From Chromobacterium rhizoryzae (lineage in GTDB: Bacteria; Pseudomonadota; Gammaproteobacteria; Burkholderiales; Chromobacteriaceae), in contig NZ_CP066126.1 in NCBI RefSeq assembly GCF_020544465.1, forward strand, positions 2,418,001 to 2,482,000: a DNA stretch of 64,000 nt, in the 5' to 3' direction. Position numbers and translations under genes: made by a program. The notes beneath the pieces were generated by a model that saw only the letters and a list, made by a program, of their open reading frames with translations, was not told the origin of the DNA and made no database searches. Below are positions 40,764-50,560 of this stretch, one piece after another; within the stretch, counting starts at the first letter, position 1; the number at the start of each line of letters is the position of its first letter.

Positions 40764-43016
40764 TTAGTTGACGCGGGGCCCGGGCTTGCCGGCCTTTCGG
40801 CCAGGTGTGGCCACCGCGCCGCGTACTTCGAAACGGATTTTCTCCACCACCAGGCCCTTGGCGTCACGCAGTTCCAAGGCGTGGCGGCCGGGCCAGGGGA
40901 ACCAGGCCAGACTGGCGCCGGCGCCCAGGCGCTTGCCGTTCAGCCACCATTGCGGGCGGGCCACGCCGCGCGCGCGCAATAACAGGCGCTGGTTGGCCGG
41001 CGGAATGTCCGGGTCCAGCGCGTAGACGCTGCCGTCCACCGGCGCGGCGATGCCCGGCGTCTGGCTGGCGGCGCTGCCGCGCTCCGGTACGATCAGCGCG
41101 CGTTCGGTGCCGGCCAGGAACCATTCGCGGCGGCTGGCTTCCACATCTCCTTCATAGCGCACGTTCTGGCTCACCACGCCGGCCGGCGGGGATGGCGGCA
41201 GCGAGGCCGGCGCGCCTTGCTGCGCGCGGTCCAGCACCGCCTGCCACACCGGCGCCGCGCCGTGCATGCCGGATACGTCCCACATCGGCTCGCCGGCGGC
41301 GTTGCCCACCCATACCGCCACCGTGCGCTGGCGCGAGAAGCCCACCGCCCAGTTGTCGCGCATGTCCTTGCTGGTGCCGGTTTTCACTGCGCTCCAGTAA
41401 CGGGTGGACAGCGCGCTTTCCAGGCCGAAGGTGCGCGCGCGCGCGGTGCGGTCGGACAGGATGTCGGCGATGATGAAGCTGCTGGCGGCGTCCAGCTGCC
41501 GCTGCGGCTTGGGCTTGGGGTCCGCCAGCGTCCAGCGGGTCGGGCTGGCCAGGCCCTGGTTGGCCAGGGTGCGGTAGGCGTTGGCCAGCTCCAGCAGGCG
41601 GATGTCGGCGGCGCCCAGCGCCAGGCTGAAGCCGTAATAGTCGCCGTCCTGCTGCAGGCTGCTCAGGCCCAGCCGGTACAGGCGGTCGCGCAGCGCGTTG
41701 GGGCCCACCATTTCGATGGCGCGCACCGCCGGCACATTGAGGGAGGAGGCCAGCGCGGTGCGCGCCGACACCAGGCCCTTGAAGTCCTTGGCGTAGTTTT
41801 GCGGCGCGTACAAGCCGGCGCCGGTTTGCAGGCTTAGCGGGCTGTCGTCGAGCAGGGAGGCGGCGCTCAGGTAGCGTCGCTCCAGCGCCAGCTGATAGAG
41901 GAAGGGCTTGAGGGTGGAGCCGGCCTGGCGCAGCGAGGTGACGCCGTCCACTTCGGCGGCATTGGACAGGCCGCGGCCGCTGGAGCCCACCCAGGCCAGG
42001 ATGTCGCCGCTGGCGTTGTCCAAGACCACCAGCGCGCCGTCCTGCACATTGCGCTGAGCCAGCGCGGCCAGATGGCGGCGCAATACCGAGGCGGCGTAGC
42101 GCTGTAGGCCCAGGTCCAGCGTGGAGGCGATGCGGCTGCCGGCCGTCAAGGGCTGGCGCTGCAGCAGCTTTTGGGCGAAGTGGGGCGCGTCCTGCTCCGC
42201 CAGCGGATTGGCGGCGCGGCTCTGCGCCAGCGCCTGGCGAGTGCGCACCGCCAGCGCCGCGCAATTGGGCTGGCGGCGCATGTTCTGCAGAATGCGGCAG
42301 GCGCGGGCGGCCACTTTGTCCGGCGCGGCGTTGGGCGCGCGGATCAGCGCCACCGCGATGGCGGACTCTTCCAGATTGAGGCCGGCCGGCAGTTTGCCGA
42401 ACAAGGTGGCGGACAAGGCGGACAGGCCCACCAGCTCGCCGCGGAAGCCGACCAGATTGAGATAGGCCTCCAGGATCTGCGCCTTGCTCCAGTGGGTTTC
42501 CAGCCAGGCGGCGGACCAGCCCTGGCCCATCTTCTGCCACAGGCTGCGGCCGTTGCGGCCCACCTTGAGATCATTGTCCAGCAGGCCGGCCAGCTGCATG
42601 GTCAGCGTGGACGCGCCGCGGGTGCGGGTGTTCCACAGATTGCCCCAGGCCGCGGCGGCCACGCCGGACCAGTCCACGCCGCTGTGCTGATAGAAGCGCC
42701 GGTCTTCCGACACCACCAGCGCGTGGCGGAAGGCCGGCGAGGTATCGGCCAGGCCCGCCCAGTCCAGCCGTCGGCCTTGCTTGTCCACCCGCAGCCGCTG
42801 CAGCGGCTGGCCGTTGCGGTCCAGCACCACCACGTCCGACGGCCGCCATTCGGCCTTGACCTGCTGAAAACTGGGCTGGGCCAGCGCCGGCGCGGCGGCG
42901 GCGCACAGAATCAGCGCGGCCAGCCACTTCCCTCCCTTTATGGAGGTTTGCTTCCAAAGGCAGGCTTGGCGTGGAGGTTTAGAGCGCAGCAGTCGAAGAG
43001 GGAGGATGCGCGTCAT
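40764..43016 (-). CDS. pbpC: Penicillin-binding protein 1C
   Basis: 750 residues from ATG 43016; ATGs further upstream lack support. N-terminal membrane anchor/signal about 27-46. Transglycosylase domain with VVSEDRRFYQHSGVDW and TLTMQLAGLL. Transpeptidase domain with S367-T-L-K (QAGSTLKPFLY), SSLN and VKTGTSKD. C-terminal BiPBP_C domain (about 650-750). Periplasmic peptidoglycan synthase of unclear physiological role. In many proteobacteria it is encoded beside an alpha-2-macroglobulin; here that gene (44527) is on the same strand but two opposite-strand genes lie between. Confidence 0.94.
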   Translation of the reverse strand: MTRILPLRLLRSKPPRQACLWKQTSIKGGKWLAALILCAAAAPALAQPSFQQVKAEWRPSDVVVLDRNGQPLQRLRVDKQGRRLDWAGLADTSPAFRHALVVSEDRRFYQHSGVDWSGVAAAAWGNLWNTRTRGASTLTMQLAGLLDNDLKVGRNGRSLWQKMGQGWSAAWLETHWSKAQILEAYLNLVGFRGELVGLSALSATLFGKLPAGLNLEESAIAVALIRAPNAAPDKVAARACRILQNMRRQPNCAALAVRTRQALAQSRAANPLAEQDAPHFAQKLLQRQPLTAGSRIASTLDLGLQRYAASVLRRHLAALAQRNVQDGALVVLDNASGDILAWVGSSGRGLSNAAEVDGVTSLRQAGSTLKPFLYQLALERRYLSAASLLDDSPLSLQTGAGLYAPQNYAKDFKGLVSARTALASSLNVPAVRAIEMVGPNALRDRLYRLGLSSLQQDGDYYGFSLALGAADIRLLELANAYRTLANQGLASPTRWTLADPKPKPQRQLDAASSFIIADILSDRTARARTFGLESALSTRYWSAVKTGTSKDMRDNWAVGFSRQRTVAVWVGNAAGEPMWDVSGMHGAAPVWQAVLDRAQQGAPASLPPSPPAGVVSQNVRYEGDVEASRREWFLAGTERALIVPERGSAASQTPGIAAPVDGSVYALDPDIPPANQRLLLRARGVARPQWWLNGKRLGAGASLAWFPWPGRHALELRDAKGLVVEKIRFEVRGAVATPGRKAGKPGPRVN

Positions 43017-43264
43017 GTGCGAGACCGAGTTTGTGGCTGAGTGGATGGCATGAAAGTGGAGCATGCATTGCATGTGGCCTTTACGGCAAATGATTTTGAT
43101 TGTGATATTACGTAATAAAACATTTTAATATGCAATTAACTCTATCTGTATGTTGTCAATTAGGTATTTGCACTAGGTTCTATTCTCTTGATCCTGTCGT
43201 ATCAATAAATGGCCTTGGGGCGAAGCGGCCTCTCCTAATTAATGATCTACATGTGGAGGAAAGA

Positions 43265-43792
43265 ATGAGCAATATTGTCAACATTGAAATGGTGTTCGAT
43301 ACGCAAACCATTCTCAACAAGTATCCTGGCCCAAGCCAAAACTCTGGCCAGCCAACCGGCATCGCCCATAAAGATGTTTACATGGTGGCGGAGAGCCGCT
43401 TTGTAACAGGCGGACAAGCTTCCGCTGATTTGGCGGTGAAGGCCGAGGTGGATGACGTGATCCGGTGGCGCGCACTGTCTTTGTCTTCAAACGTCAGCCA
43501 AAGCGTTATCGTTTACAAAATTCAAAAATTCTCCGGCAGTCAGGTGACCTCCATCCCGGTTCCGACCGAGTCCAGACCTTGGGTGCCCATTCCCAATCAG
43601 AATGCGGACAAAGTGGTGGACCCGCTGAATTATACGGCGCAACAAATTCCAAACTACTATCTTGGCTGCAACGTAACGGATACGGGCACTGAAAATTATC
43701 AGGTTTGGTTCTATATCACCGAGCAAGTAAGCGGCAATCAAGTTAAAACGCTTGGTTATTTCTATTGGGATCCCGTTATTCAGGTTTCTTGA
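43265..43792 (+). CDS. Inclusion-body protein of the AidA/PixA family, copy 1
   Basis: 175 residues from ATG 43265, GAGGAAAG 2 nt upstream; an open frame continues upstream to 43130 without signals. Contains HKDVYMVAESRFVTGGQASA, VDDVIRWRALSLSSNVSQSV and the family end YYLGCNVTDTGTENYQVWFY. AidA/PixA proteins form cytoplasmic inclusions and are quorum-sensing or phase regulated in Burkholderia, Ralstonia and Xenorhabdus; no biochemical activity is established. AT-rich against its neighbours, indicating acquisition. No convincing lux-type box was found upstream. Confidence 0.85.
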   Translation: MSNIVNIEMVFDTQTILNKYPGPSQNSGQPTGIAHKDVYMVAESRFVTGGQASADLAVKAEVDDVIRWRALSLSSNVSQSVIVYKIQKFSGSQVTSIPVPTESRPWVPIPNQNADKVVDPLNYTAQQIPNYYLGCNVTDTGTENYQVWFYITEQVSGNQVKTLGYFYWDPVIQVS

Positions 43793-43814
43793 ACTATCAG
43801 ATTTCATTGAAACC

Positions 43815-43850
43815 GAAGTGCCGGCAAACTGTTCAGCTTGCCGGCACTTC
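43815..43850 (+). terminator. Long hairpin between the two AidA/PixA genes
   Basis: Perfect 13-bp stem GAAGTGCCGGCAA/TTGCCGGCACTTC with a 10-nt loop, 22 nt past the first gene and 20 nt before the second. There is no T tract, so partial read-through or mRNA stabilisation is likely. Confidence 0.55.
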
Positions 43851-43870
43851 ACCTATTGTAAGGATGAATT

Positions 43871-44407
43871 ATGAATCCGGTTATCGACTTGACCCTGGCG
43901 CTGCAACCGGACGTGCCGCAAAACGTCTTGGGTCTGCAGGAGGATTCGCCCGCAGCGGTCAATGAAGGCGCGGTACGGGTTTTTTCCAGTCATACCCTAG
44001 TCGAGGAGCGTTTACAGAATGGTCTGCTCCTATTGTCTCTGCCCGATGCCAGGGTGGGGAATACGATACGCTGGTATGGCGCGAGCGCCTCTCCAAGTCA
44101 GGGGATGGGCATCATCCCCTATGCCGTTGACCGTGTCGGAGGGCAAGCAGCCACCTCGATCACCGCTCCATGCCTCTGCAAAAGAGGGCAGTTGCTGCCC
44201 GAGCAGGATGCCGCCACTTCCGAAATCAATATGGAGCGGCTCCATGCTGAAAAAGCATCGTTTTTTTACTGGACTCATGATGTGACGGACTCTGGCCGAG
44301 AAGATTTCCGCATCACGCTCCATCTCTACGGCCGCCCCAAGTCTGACGGCTCCCATGGAGAAAGGCTGGGAACGCGCGTGCTCAGCGTGTCCATCGTCAT
44401 TCCGTAA
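43871..44407 (+). CDS. Inclusion-body protein of the AidA/PixA family, copy 2
   Basis: 178 residues; AAGGATG precedes the ATG. Diverged from copy 1 but with the same plan: VGNTIRWYGASASPSQGMGI corresponds to VDDVIRWRALSL, and FFYWTHDVTDSGREDFRITL to YYLGCNVTDTGTENYQVWFY. Probably cotranscribed with copy 1, perhaps at lower level because of the intervening hairpin. Its GC content is closer to the chromosomal average. Function unknown. Confidence 0.82.
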   Translation: MNPVIDLTLALQPDVPQNVLGLQEDSPAAVNEGAVRVFSSHTLVEERLQNGLLLLSLPDARVGNTIRWYGASASPSQGMGIIPYAVDRVGGQAATSITAPCLCKRGQLLPEQDAATSEINMERLHAEKASFFYWTHDVTDSGREDFRITLHLYGRPKSDGSHGERLGTRVLSVSIVIP

Positions 44408-44485
44408 GCGGCGGCTGCCGGAGGCGGCGACCGCTGCCTTGAACGCAAGCGGTCGACGCGCGGGCATGAGGCATTGCCCGCTTGC

Positions 44486-44523
44486 GGCGCCCTCTCTTTG
44501 ACATTGGCCAAAGAGGGGGCGCC
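44486..44523. terminator. Bidirectional terminator between AidA/PixA copy 2 and the A2M gene
   Basis: Stem GGCGCCCTCTCTTT/AAAGAGGGGGCGCC (14 positions, one G-T type mismatch) with a 10-nt loop, flanked by TTAATTTT on the plus side. It serves convergent genes. Confidence 0.75.
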
Positions 44524-44526
44524 GGC

Positions 44527-47500
44527 TTAATTTTCCCCTTTTCCTACCTTGAACACCGAGTTGGGCAACATGCCGAACACGTCCGGCGCGTACAGCGCTT
44601 CCACCCGCGTCGGCGGCAGCTTGAAGGCGCCGGGGTTGTTCAGTCGCATGGTGTAGCTGGCTTTCAGGCCGCCGCGCGGCACGTAGCCGTAGTAAGCGCG
44701 GTAGCCGGAGAAGCGGCGCTCCACGTAATCGGCGGGGTCGCCGTCGTTGTCCGCCTTGGTGTTGATCGCGGAATCCCGGCCCAGGCCGGAGCCCAGGATG
44801 GTGGCGCCGGCCGGGATCGGATCGTTGACCACCACCCAGGTCATATCGCTTTGCGCCTGGATCTCCAGCGTGACCTTGACCACGTCGCCGGGCTGGTACT
44901 GGCCGCTGGTTTTCTGGCTGACCGGGCTCAGCGTTTTCTTGATGCTGTAGCCGGCGTAGCGCGGGGCTTTGAGCGCGATGGCGGCCTCGGCCTGCACCGT
45001 GGCCCACGGCGCGCCGCCGCCGGCGTGCTTGAGCTGCAGGCTGCCGCCGCCCGCGGGCCAGGGCAGCAGGCCCAGCGCCTTGACGCCTTCCTGCGGCCAG
45101 CCCAGGTTCAGCTTGGCGCCGCCCAGCGCGGCGCTGGTCTGGCCGCTGACCGGCGTGGTTTCGAACTGACGCGAGAATTGCGCGACGGCCAGGCTGCCCC
45201 ACAGATTGGAAGTGGTGGTGCCCCAATGGCCTTTTTGCTGACGCCCCAGCAGGCCGGTGAGCAGGCGCGGCATATCCGCCTGCCAGCCCGGCAGCTTGCG
45301 CACCGTCAGCAGCAGCTTGGCGGCGTTGACGTCGGCGCTGCCCATCAGCCACCAGGCGTTGTCGTTGGCCTCGGTGCTGAAGCCCATGCGCGTGCCCTGG
45401 TAGGTGAGCCGCGCGCGCAGCAGGTTTTCCGCCTCGCTCAGCCGCGCGGCGCGCTGCGGGATGTCCGCTGCGCGGTTCAGCAGGGCCAGCCAGTCCACCA
45501 GCATGGCGGTGCTCATCTTCTGCGGGTTGAGGTCCAGCACGTCCAGCATGGCCGGGCGGAAGCGGCCGTAGCGCGCCAGCGCCTCCATTGCGCTCAGGCG
45601 GCGGGCGTCTGCGTCCTGGCGGCCCAGCGGCAGATCGCGCTTGATCCGGCCCTCGACGAAGGCGGACAGGCCGTCCAGCAGCCGCGCGCGCTGGGCTTCG
45701 GGGATGACGACGCCGGCTTCGTGGGCGGCGGCCAGCAGATAGCCGCTGAGGATGTCGCTGCCGCGATCCGGCGCGCCTTCGGCCAGCGGGAAGTAGGCGG
45801 CGAGGCCGCTGCCGTCCAGATACAGCGGCAGTTCGCTCATCAGCTGATCCCAGCGCTTGGCGTCGGCCAGACCCAGCGCCACCGAGCTGCGCTGTTCCAG
45901 GCAGACATAGGGGTAGTCCTGGAACCAGCGGCGCACGCCGGGCAGTTCATTGCCCAGCTTGGCCTGCAGGCTGACGCGGATGCCGCCGCGGCCGGGCAGG
46001 GCGCCTGGCGGCAAGGCGACGGGGATGCTCAGTTCCGGCTCCACGCGTTGCAGCGTGGCCTGCTCCACGGTGATGGGCACCGCCGGCTCGATTTCCTGGC
46101 GCACCGCTAGCTTGTCGGCGGCCTTGCCGTCCACTTGCTGAGCGCTGAAGCTCCATTTCAGTTCCTTGACGTCGTTGGGCACCGTCACCGGCCAGCTCAA
46201 GAGCCGCGCCTCGCCCACCGGCAGGCTGATCTCCTGCGGCGGCAAGTCCGGCAGGCCGGGCGCGCCGGCCTGGACCTTGACCTTGAGCGGCTTGTCGCCG
46301 CCGTTACGCACGGTGACGCCGGCGCTGAACTGGTCGCCTTCGCGCGCCAGCGGCGGGATGCCGGAGCTCAGTTGTAGGTCCTGGGTGACGTTGAAGCCGG
46401 CTTCGCCGGTGCCGAACAGATCATTGCCCGCGTCGGCCACCGCCACCAGGCGGAAGCGGGTCAGCGCGTCGTTGATAGGTACTTTGACGCGAGCGCTGCC
46501 GTTGGCGTCCAGCACCACGCGCGGCTGCCACAGCAGCAGGGTGTCCAGCAGTTCACGGGTGGGCGCCTTGCCGCCGCCGCCGCCCGGCGGCAGCGATTTA
46601 CGGCCGTAATGGCGCTTGCCCACCACTTCCAGTTGGGCGGTGGCGGTTTCCACGCCGTAGCTGTGGCGCTGGTACATGGCCTGCATCAGCTCCCAGCTGC
46701 GGTTGGGCTGCAATTCCAGCAGCGCCTCGTCCACCGCGGCGAAGGCCACTTCGGTGCCGGCCGGCGCCGGCTTACCGCCGGGCAGCTTGACCTGGATGCT
46801 CACGTCGGCGGTTTCGCGGATGCCGTAGCTCTTGCGCGCCGGACTCACCGTCACGTCCAGCAGCTTGGCGGCGTCGCCCACCTGGATTTCGGCGATGCCG
46901 TATTTAAAGGCCGGCCGCGACAGGTCCACCATGCTGGTGGGCGGGGTGTAATCGCCGCCTTCGTTCCAGTAGGCGTCCCACCACTCGCTCGGGGTTTTCC
47001 AGCCCCAGGTGAAGAAGGAGTACCACGGCACTTCGCGCACGCGGCCGCGCACCGCCAGCACCGAGACGTAGACGTTAGGGGTCCAGCCCGGCTCGACCTT
47101 GAGCTCGATCACCGGGTTCTTGCCTTCCAGCTCCACCACTCGGGTTTCGATCACGCCTTCGCGCTCTATCGCCAGCCAGGCGGTGGCTTTGCGGAAGGGC
47201 ATGCGCACTTGGAAGCGGGCGGTTTCGCCGGGGGCGTAGCTGATTTTTTCCGGCAGGATGTCGATGCGGTCGTTGTTGTCCACGTCGAACCACAGCTCGT
47301 CGTGCTTGCTGACCCAGACCGATTGCGCGCTTTGCGCCAGATTGCCGTTGTCGTCGGCGGCTTCGGCGATCAGCTCCATGTCGCCGGCGTCCTTGAGGTT
47401 GATTTCGCAGAACATCAGGCCGCGGCCGTCGGTGCTGCCGCTGCACACCTTGCCCTTGTCGTCGGTTTCCTCGTTGTGGTCCCAGGCGTAGAAGCCGCCC

Positions 47501-50208
47501 ACCAGCCGCTTGCGGCTGGACAGGTAGCGGTGTTCGCGCAGGCTGATCTTGACGTTCTTGCCGGCCAGCGGCTTGCCGGCGGTGTCCAGCACCACCGCCT
47601 TGAGCTGCAGCGCGCGGCCGGCGGTGATCCAACTGTCCACGCTGATGCCCACTTGCAGGCCGGCAGGCCACAGCGGAATGCGGCGGGTCAGGGTTTGCAC
47701 TTCGCCGTTGGGGTCGCGGTAGGCGGCTTCGGTGACCAGGTCGTAGCGGCGGTCCAGCTTGGGCAGCTTGTCCAGCGTGGCCTTGCCGTTGCCGTTGGCG
47801 TCCAGTTGCAGCGCGGACTTGTCCAGCAGCACCTTGCCGTCCAGCGAGGATTCGGCCTGATCGCGCTGACGCTGCGGCGGCGAGAAGCTGTAAGCCTCAT
47901 AGCCCTTGATGCGCTGATAGGCGTCGGCCAGCATGGCGCTGACTTCCACCGGCCAGCCCTTGGCCGGGCCGCCGTTGCCCCAGGACAGAGACACATTGAG
48001 CGGCAGCTGCTTGGGGGCGATGCCGGCGTTCTTCACCGTGGAGATGCGGCCGGTCATGGTGGGCAGGCGGAATTCCTCCACCCGGAAACCGCCGCTGCGC
48101 AGCGAGTAGCCGTCCAGCTCCGGGCTGGACGGTTTGTCCTTGTCGTCCGGACCGCGCGCGCCCTTGCGTTCCAGGTAGAGCGTGTATTCGCCCAGCTTGG
48201 CTTCCTTGGGCAGCGCGTAGCTGCTCTCCGCGTAGCGGCCGTTGCGCCAGCTCAGCGGCAGGCTGATTTCGTCGCCGCTGCCGTCGTGGACGATGCGCAA
48301 TTGCTGCGGCAGCTGGCCGGGCTTGAGCTGGGCCAGACCGCGGCTGACCTGGGTGCGCAGCAGATGCTTCATCGACACGGTTTCGCCGGCGCGGAACAGG
48401 GCGCGGTCCAGAATGGTGTGGGCCAGGATGTTGGGGCTGTCGCTCCACTGGGTGGGGAAGGGGAAACGCCAGGATTCGATGCCGCGGTTCCAGCTGGAAC
48501 GCACGAAGGACACGTCGTCGTTGCCCTTGGCGTCCTTGGCGGCGGCGGTGATGAAGAGGCCGGACAGCTCCTCGTTGTCGCACTCGCCGGCCGGCAGCAC
48601 GGATTTGACCGCGGCCACGCCTTTGGCGTCGGTCTTGCCGGACCACAGCGCATTGCCCTTGCAATCGTAGATGTTGACGCGGGCGGCCGGCACCGGCTTG
48701 CCCTTGTCCAGCGTGGTCACCCACACCGCCGCGTTTTCCTTGGAGCTTTTGAAGTGCACCGCCATATTGGTGACCAGCGCGGCCGTGCGCACATACATGG
48801 GCTTGGTGCTGGCCAGCAGCGATTTGCCCAGCAGCCGCGACGATACTTCCACCACGTAGAGGCCGGGCTTGGGCAGCGGGATGCCCACCACTTCGAACGG
48901 CCATTTGCCTTGCTTGTCCGGCTGGCTGGGCAGCTTCAGCGGCTGGGCGGCTGGCTCCTTGGCCAGCAGCGACAAGCGACGGCTTTCTATGGTCTTGTCC
49001 TTGCCGGCGGGCAGGGCGCTCTCGTGATAGCGCAGCACCTTGGCCAGCCAGGCCATCATGTCCTGGTCTTTGTTCAGCCGCAGCGCCTGGCCGCCCAATT
49101 GCACGGATTTGATGTTGAGATCGCCTTCCACCCCGCGCAGGGTGATGGGCAGCGCCGCGTCCGCGCCGGACTCTATGATGCCGAACGGCGCGGCGGCGAA
49201 TTTGGCCAGCGGGGGATAGTCGGCCAGCTTGATGGCCAGCGGGAAGCGCTCGGCGTTGACCAGCGGCCGGCCCACCTCGTCGCCAAAGTCCTTGGGCAGC
49301 TTCAGCGTCAGCGTTTCCAAGGGCGGGAACGGCGGCGCGAAGCTGATGCTGTCCACCGGCTCGCCCTTGCCGCGTGCTTCCGCCTGGGGCGCGCGTTCGG
49401 CGCCGGCGCCGCTCAGGCGCACCGCCATCGCCAGTTTTTCCGGCACCGGCGAGCTGAAGTTGAGGGTGATGGGCTTGAACGGGATGCAAGCGCCTTTAGC
49501 GTTCTCGCGCAGGCAGCTCATGCTGGCGGTGAACGGCGGCCGCACCTGGTAGTTGAGCCGGTCCGGCGCGGCCGCGCCGCGCAGATGCACCAGGGTGAGC
49601 TTGCTGTCCGGCGCCAGGCGCTGGCCGCAGCGCAGCGTCAGCACCTTGGCGGATTGTTGTTCCAGTTTCAGATGCTTGAGCAGCGCCGCGCGCTCGCCGG
49701 CCGGCAGGGGCTGGACCGGGATGCGTTCCGGCAGGCTGGAGGATTGGCAATACAAGGACGAGGCCGGCACGCCGACGCCGTTGAATTGGAGCACGAAGGC
49801 CTGGTCTTCCTCGATGCGGCCGTTGCGCGGCCAGCGTTCCACCACCACCGGCGCGCCGGTGTAGAAACGGAAGCTCAGGCCGGCGTCCACGGCCTTGCCC
49901 TGCAGATCCTTGAGGCCGGGCTTGGGCGTGAAGCGGCAGTCGGTATTGGCGGCCGGGGTTTCCGACACGTCCAGCACCCAGGTCTTATCGTCCACCCAAT
50001 GGCCCTTGGCTTTCAGGCCGCAGCTCCAGGCGAACGGCGCCGGCGCGGCGCTATTGCCCAGCGGAATCATGCTGCTGTTGAAAGTGACGCGCACCTGCTG
50101 CACTTCTTTGACTTCGCCCTGGGGGCTGAAGGTGGTGACGCCGGCGGCAAGAGCGGCGGCGCCGACGAAACCCAAAAGCGCGGGCGCAAGGCGGAATGGC
50201 AAAGACAT
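44527..50208 (-). CDS. Bacterial alpha-2-macroglobulin family protein (YfhM type)
   Basis: 1893 residues from ATG 50208 with GGAG upstream; frame is open to 50322 without signals. Signal peptide about 1-24 (ALAAG). A series of MG beta domains fills the first ~1350 residues; the thioester motif C1436-L-E-Q1439 (YPYVCLEQ) lies in the helical TED domain; receptor-like end near 1800-1893. Bacterial A2M traps proteases in the periplasm and partners PBP1C in repair of the cell wall. The Escherichia coli homologue is a lipoprotein; here no lipobox cysteine follows the signal peptide, so it may be soluble. Confidence 0.93.
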   Translation of the reverse strand: MSLPFRLAPALLGFVGAAALAAGVTTFSPQGEVKEVQQVRVTFNSSMIPLGNSAAPAPFAWSCGLKAKGHWVDDKTWVLDVSETPAANTDCRFTPKPGLKDLQGKAVDAGLSFRFYTGAPVVVERWPRNGRIEEDQAFVLQFNGVGVPASSLYCQSSSLPERIPVQPLPAGERAALLKHLKLEQQSAKVLTLRCGQRLAPDSKLTLVHLRGAAAPDRLNYQVRPPFTASMSCLRENAKGACIPFKPITLNFSSPVPEKLAMAVRLSGAGAERAPQAEARGKGEPVDSISFAPPFPPLETLTLKLPKDFGDEVGRPLVNAERFPLAIKLADYPPLAKFAAAPFGIIESGADAALPITLRGVEGDLNIKSVQLGGQALRLNKDQDMMAWLAKVLRYHESALPAGKDKTIESRRLSLLAKEPAAQPLKLPSQPDKQGKWPFEVVGIPLPKPGLYVVEVSSRLLGKSLLASTKPMYVRTAALVTNMAVHFKSSKENAAVWVTTLDKGKPVPAARVNIYDCKGNALWSGKTDAKGVAAVKSVLPAGECDNEELSGLFITAAAKDAKGNDDVSFVRSSWNRGIESWRFPFPTQWSDSPNILAHTILDRALFRAGETVSMKHLLRTQVSRGLAQLKPGQLPQQLRIVHDGSGDEISLPLSWRNGRYAESSYALPKEAKLGEYTLYLERKGARGPDDKDKPSSPELDGYSLRSGGFRVEEFRLPTMTGRISTVKNAGIAPKQLPLNVSLSWGNGGPAKGWPVEVSAMLADAYQRIKGYEAYSFSPPQRQRDQAESSLDGKVLLDKSALQLDANGNGKATLDKLPKLDRRYDLVTEAAYRDPNGEVQTLTRRIPLWPAGLQVGISVDSWITAGRALQLKAVVLDTAGKPLAGKNVKISLREHRYLSSRKRLVGGFYAWDHNEETDDKGKVCSGSTDGRGLMFCEINLKDAGDMELIAEAADDNGNLAQSAQSVWVSKHDELWFDVDNNDRIDILPEKISYAPGETARFQVRMPFRKATAWLAIEREGVIETRVVELEGKNPVIELKVEPGWTPNVYVSVLAVRGRVREVPWYSFFTWGWKTPSEWWDAYWNEGGDYTPPTSMVDLSRPAFKYGIAEIQVGDAAKLLDVTVSPARKSYGIRETADVSIQVKLPGGKPAPAGTEVAFAAVDEALLELQPNRSWELMQAMYQRHSYGVETATAQLEVVGKRHYGRKSLPPGGGGGKAPTRELLDTLLLWQPRVVLDANGSARVKVPINDALTRFRLVAVADAGNDLFGTGEAGFNVTQDLQLSSGIPPLAREGDQFSAGVTVRNGGDKPLKVKVQAGAPGLPDLPPQEISLPVGEARLLSWPVTVPNDVKELKWSFSAQQVDGKAADKLAVRQEIEPAVPITVEQATLQRVEPELSIPVALPPGALPGRGGIRVSLQAKLGNELPGVRRWFQDYPYVCLEQRSSVALGLADAKRWDQLMSELPLYLDGSGLAAYFPLAEGAPDRGSDILSGYLLAAAHEAGVVIPEAQRARLLDGLSAFVEGRIKRDLPLGRQDADARRLSAMEALARYGRFRPAMLDVLDLNPQKMSTAMLVDWLALLNRAADIPQRAARLSEAENLLRARLTYQGTRMGFSTEANDNAWWLMGSADVNAAKLLLTVRKLPGWQADMPRLLTGLLGRQQKGHWGTTTSNLWGSLAVAQFSRQFETTPVSGQTSAALGGAKLNLGWPQEGVKALGLLPWPAGGGSLQLKHAGGGAPWATVQAEAAIALKAPRYAGYSIKKTLSPVSQKTSGQYQPGDVVKVTLEIQAQSDMTWVVVNDPIPAGATILGSGLGRDSAINTKADNDGDPADYVERRFSGYRAYYGYVPRGGLKASYTMRLNNPGAFKLPPTRVEALYAPDVFGMLPNSVFKVGKGEN

Positions 50209-50560
50209 GGACGAGGCTCCGGAAAATACCATCGCAATTATACGCGGCTGGAGCGGCGGCAAGGAAAGAGATGTAAGCGCTAGATGTAAAAAAGACCGGC
50301 GACGGCCGGCCCTTTTGATCATGGGTGGAGCGGGTTTGAAGGAGTTTCAGATTTTCGTGATTTTCACTTTCAGGCCAAGCCGGCTGGGAGGGTGGGGCGA
50401 GACGCGGCGATAATGATTTTTATTTGATATTTCTAATGAAAACAAAATGTTTTGAATGCCTGGCGTGAAGATTCACATCCGCAAATTACGTAGTTATACG
50501 GATGGGCTTGAGTGGTGTTTGTCATAGAATCGCCCACTTTCAAGAAAAAACGCATTCTAA
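50209..50560. other. Divergent intergenic region, A2M gene and TPS operon
   Basis: About 350 bp with no credible gene. It holds an AT-rich stretch (about 50410-50450) and a 6-bp inverted repeat CATCCG (50476-50481) / CGGATG (50499-50504) around an AT-rich centre, a possible operator for the secretion genes. No promoter could be fixed with confidence. Confidence 0.4.

Noticed and set aside
43017..43264. Search for a lux-type box upstream of the AidA/PixA genes
   Set aside because: AidA homologues are often quorum controlled, but no convincing inverted repeat of that type was found here; only the short palindrome ATTACGTAAT was seen.
46609..50283. Open frame of 1224 codons opposite the alpha-2-macroglobulin gene
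   Set aside because: Shadow of the coding strand due to GC-rich codon use; product is His/Gln/Gly/Arg-rich without recognisable folds.
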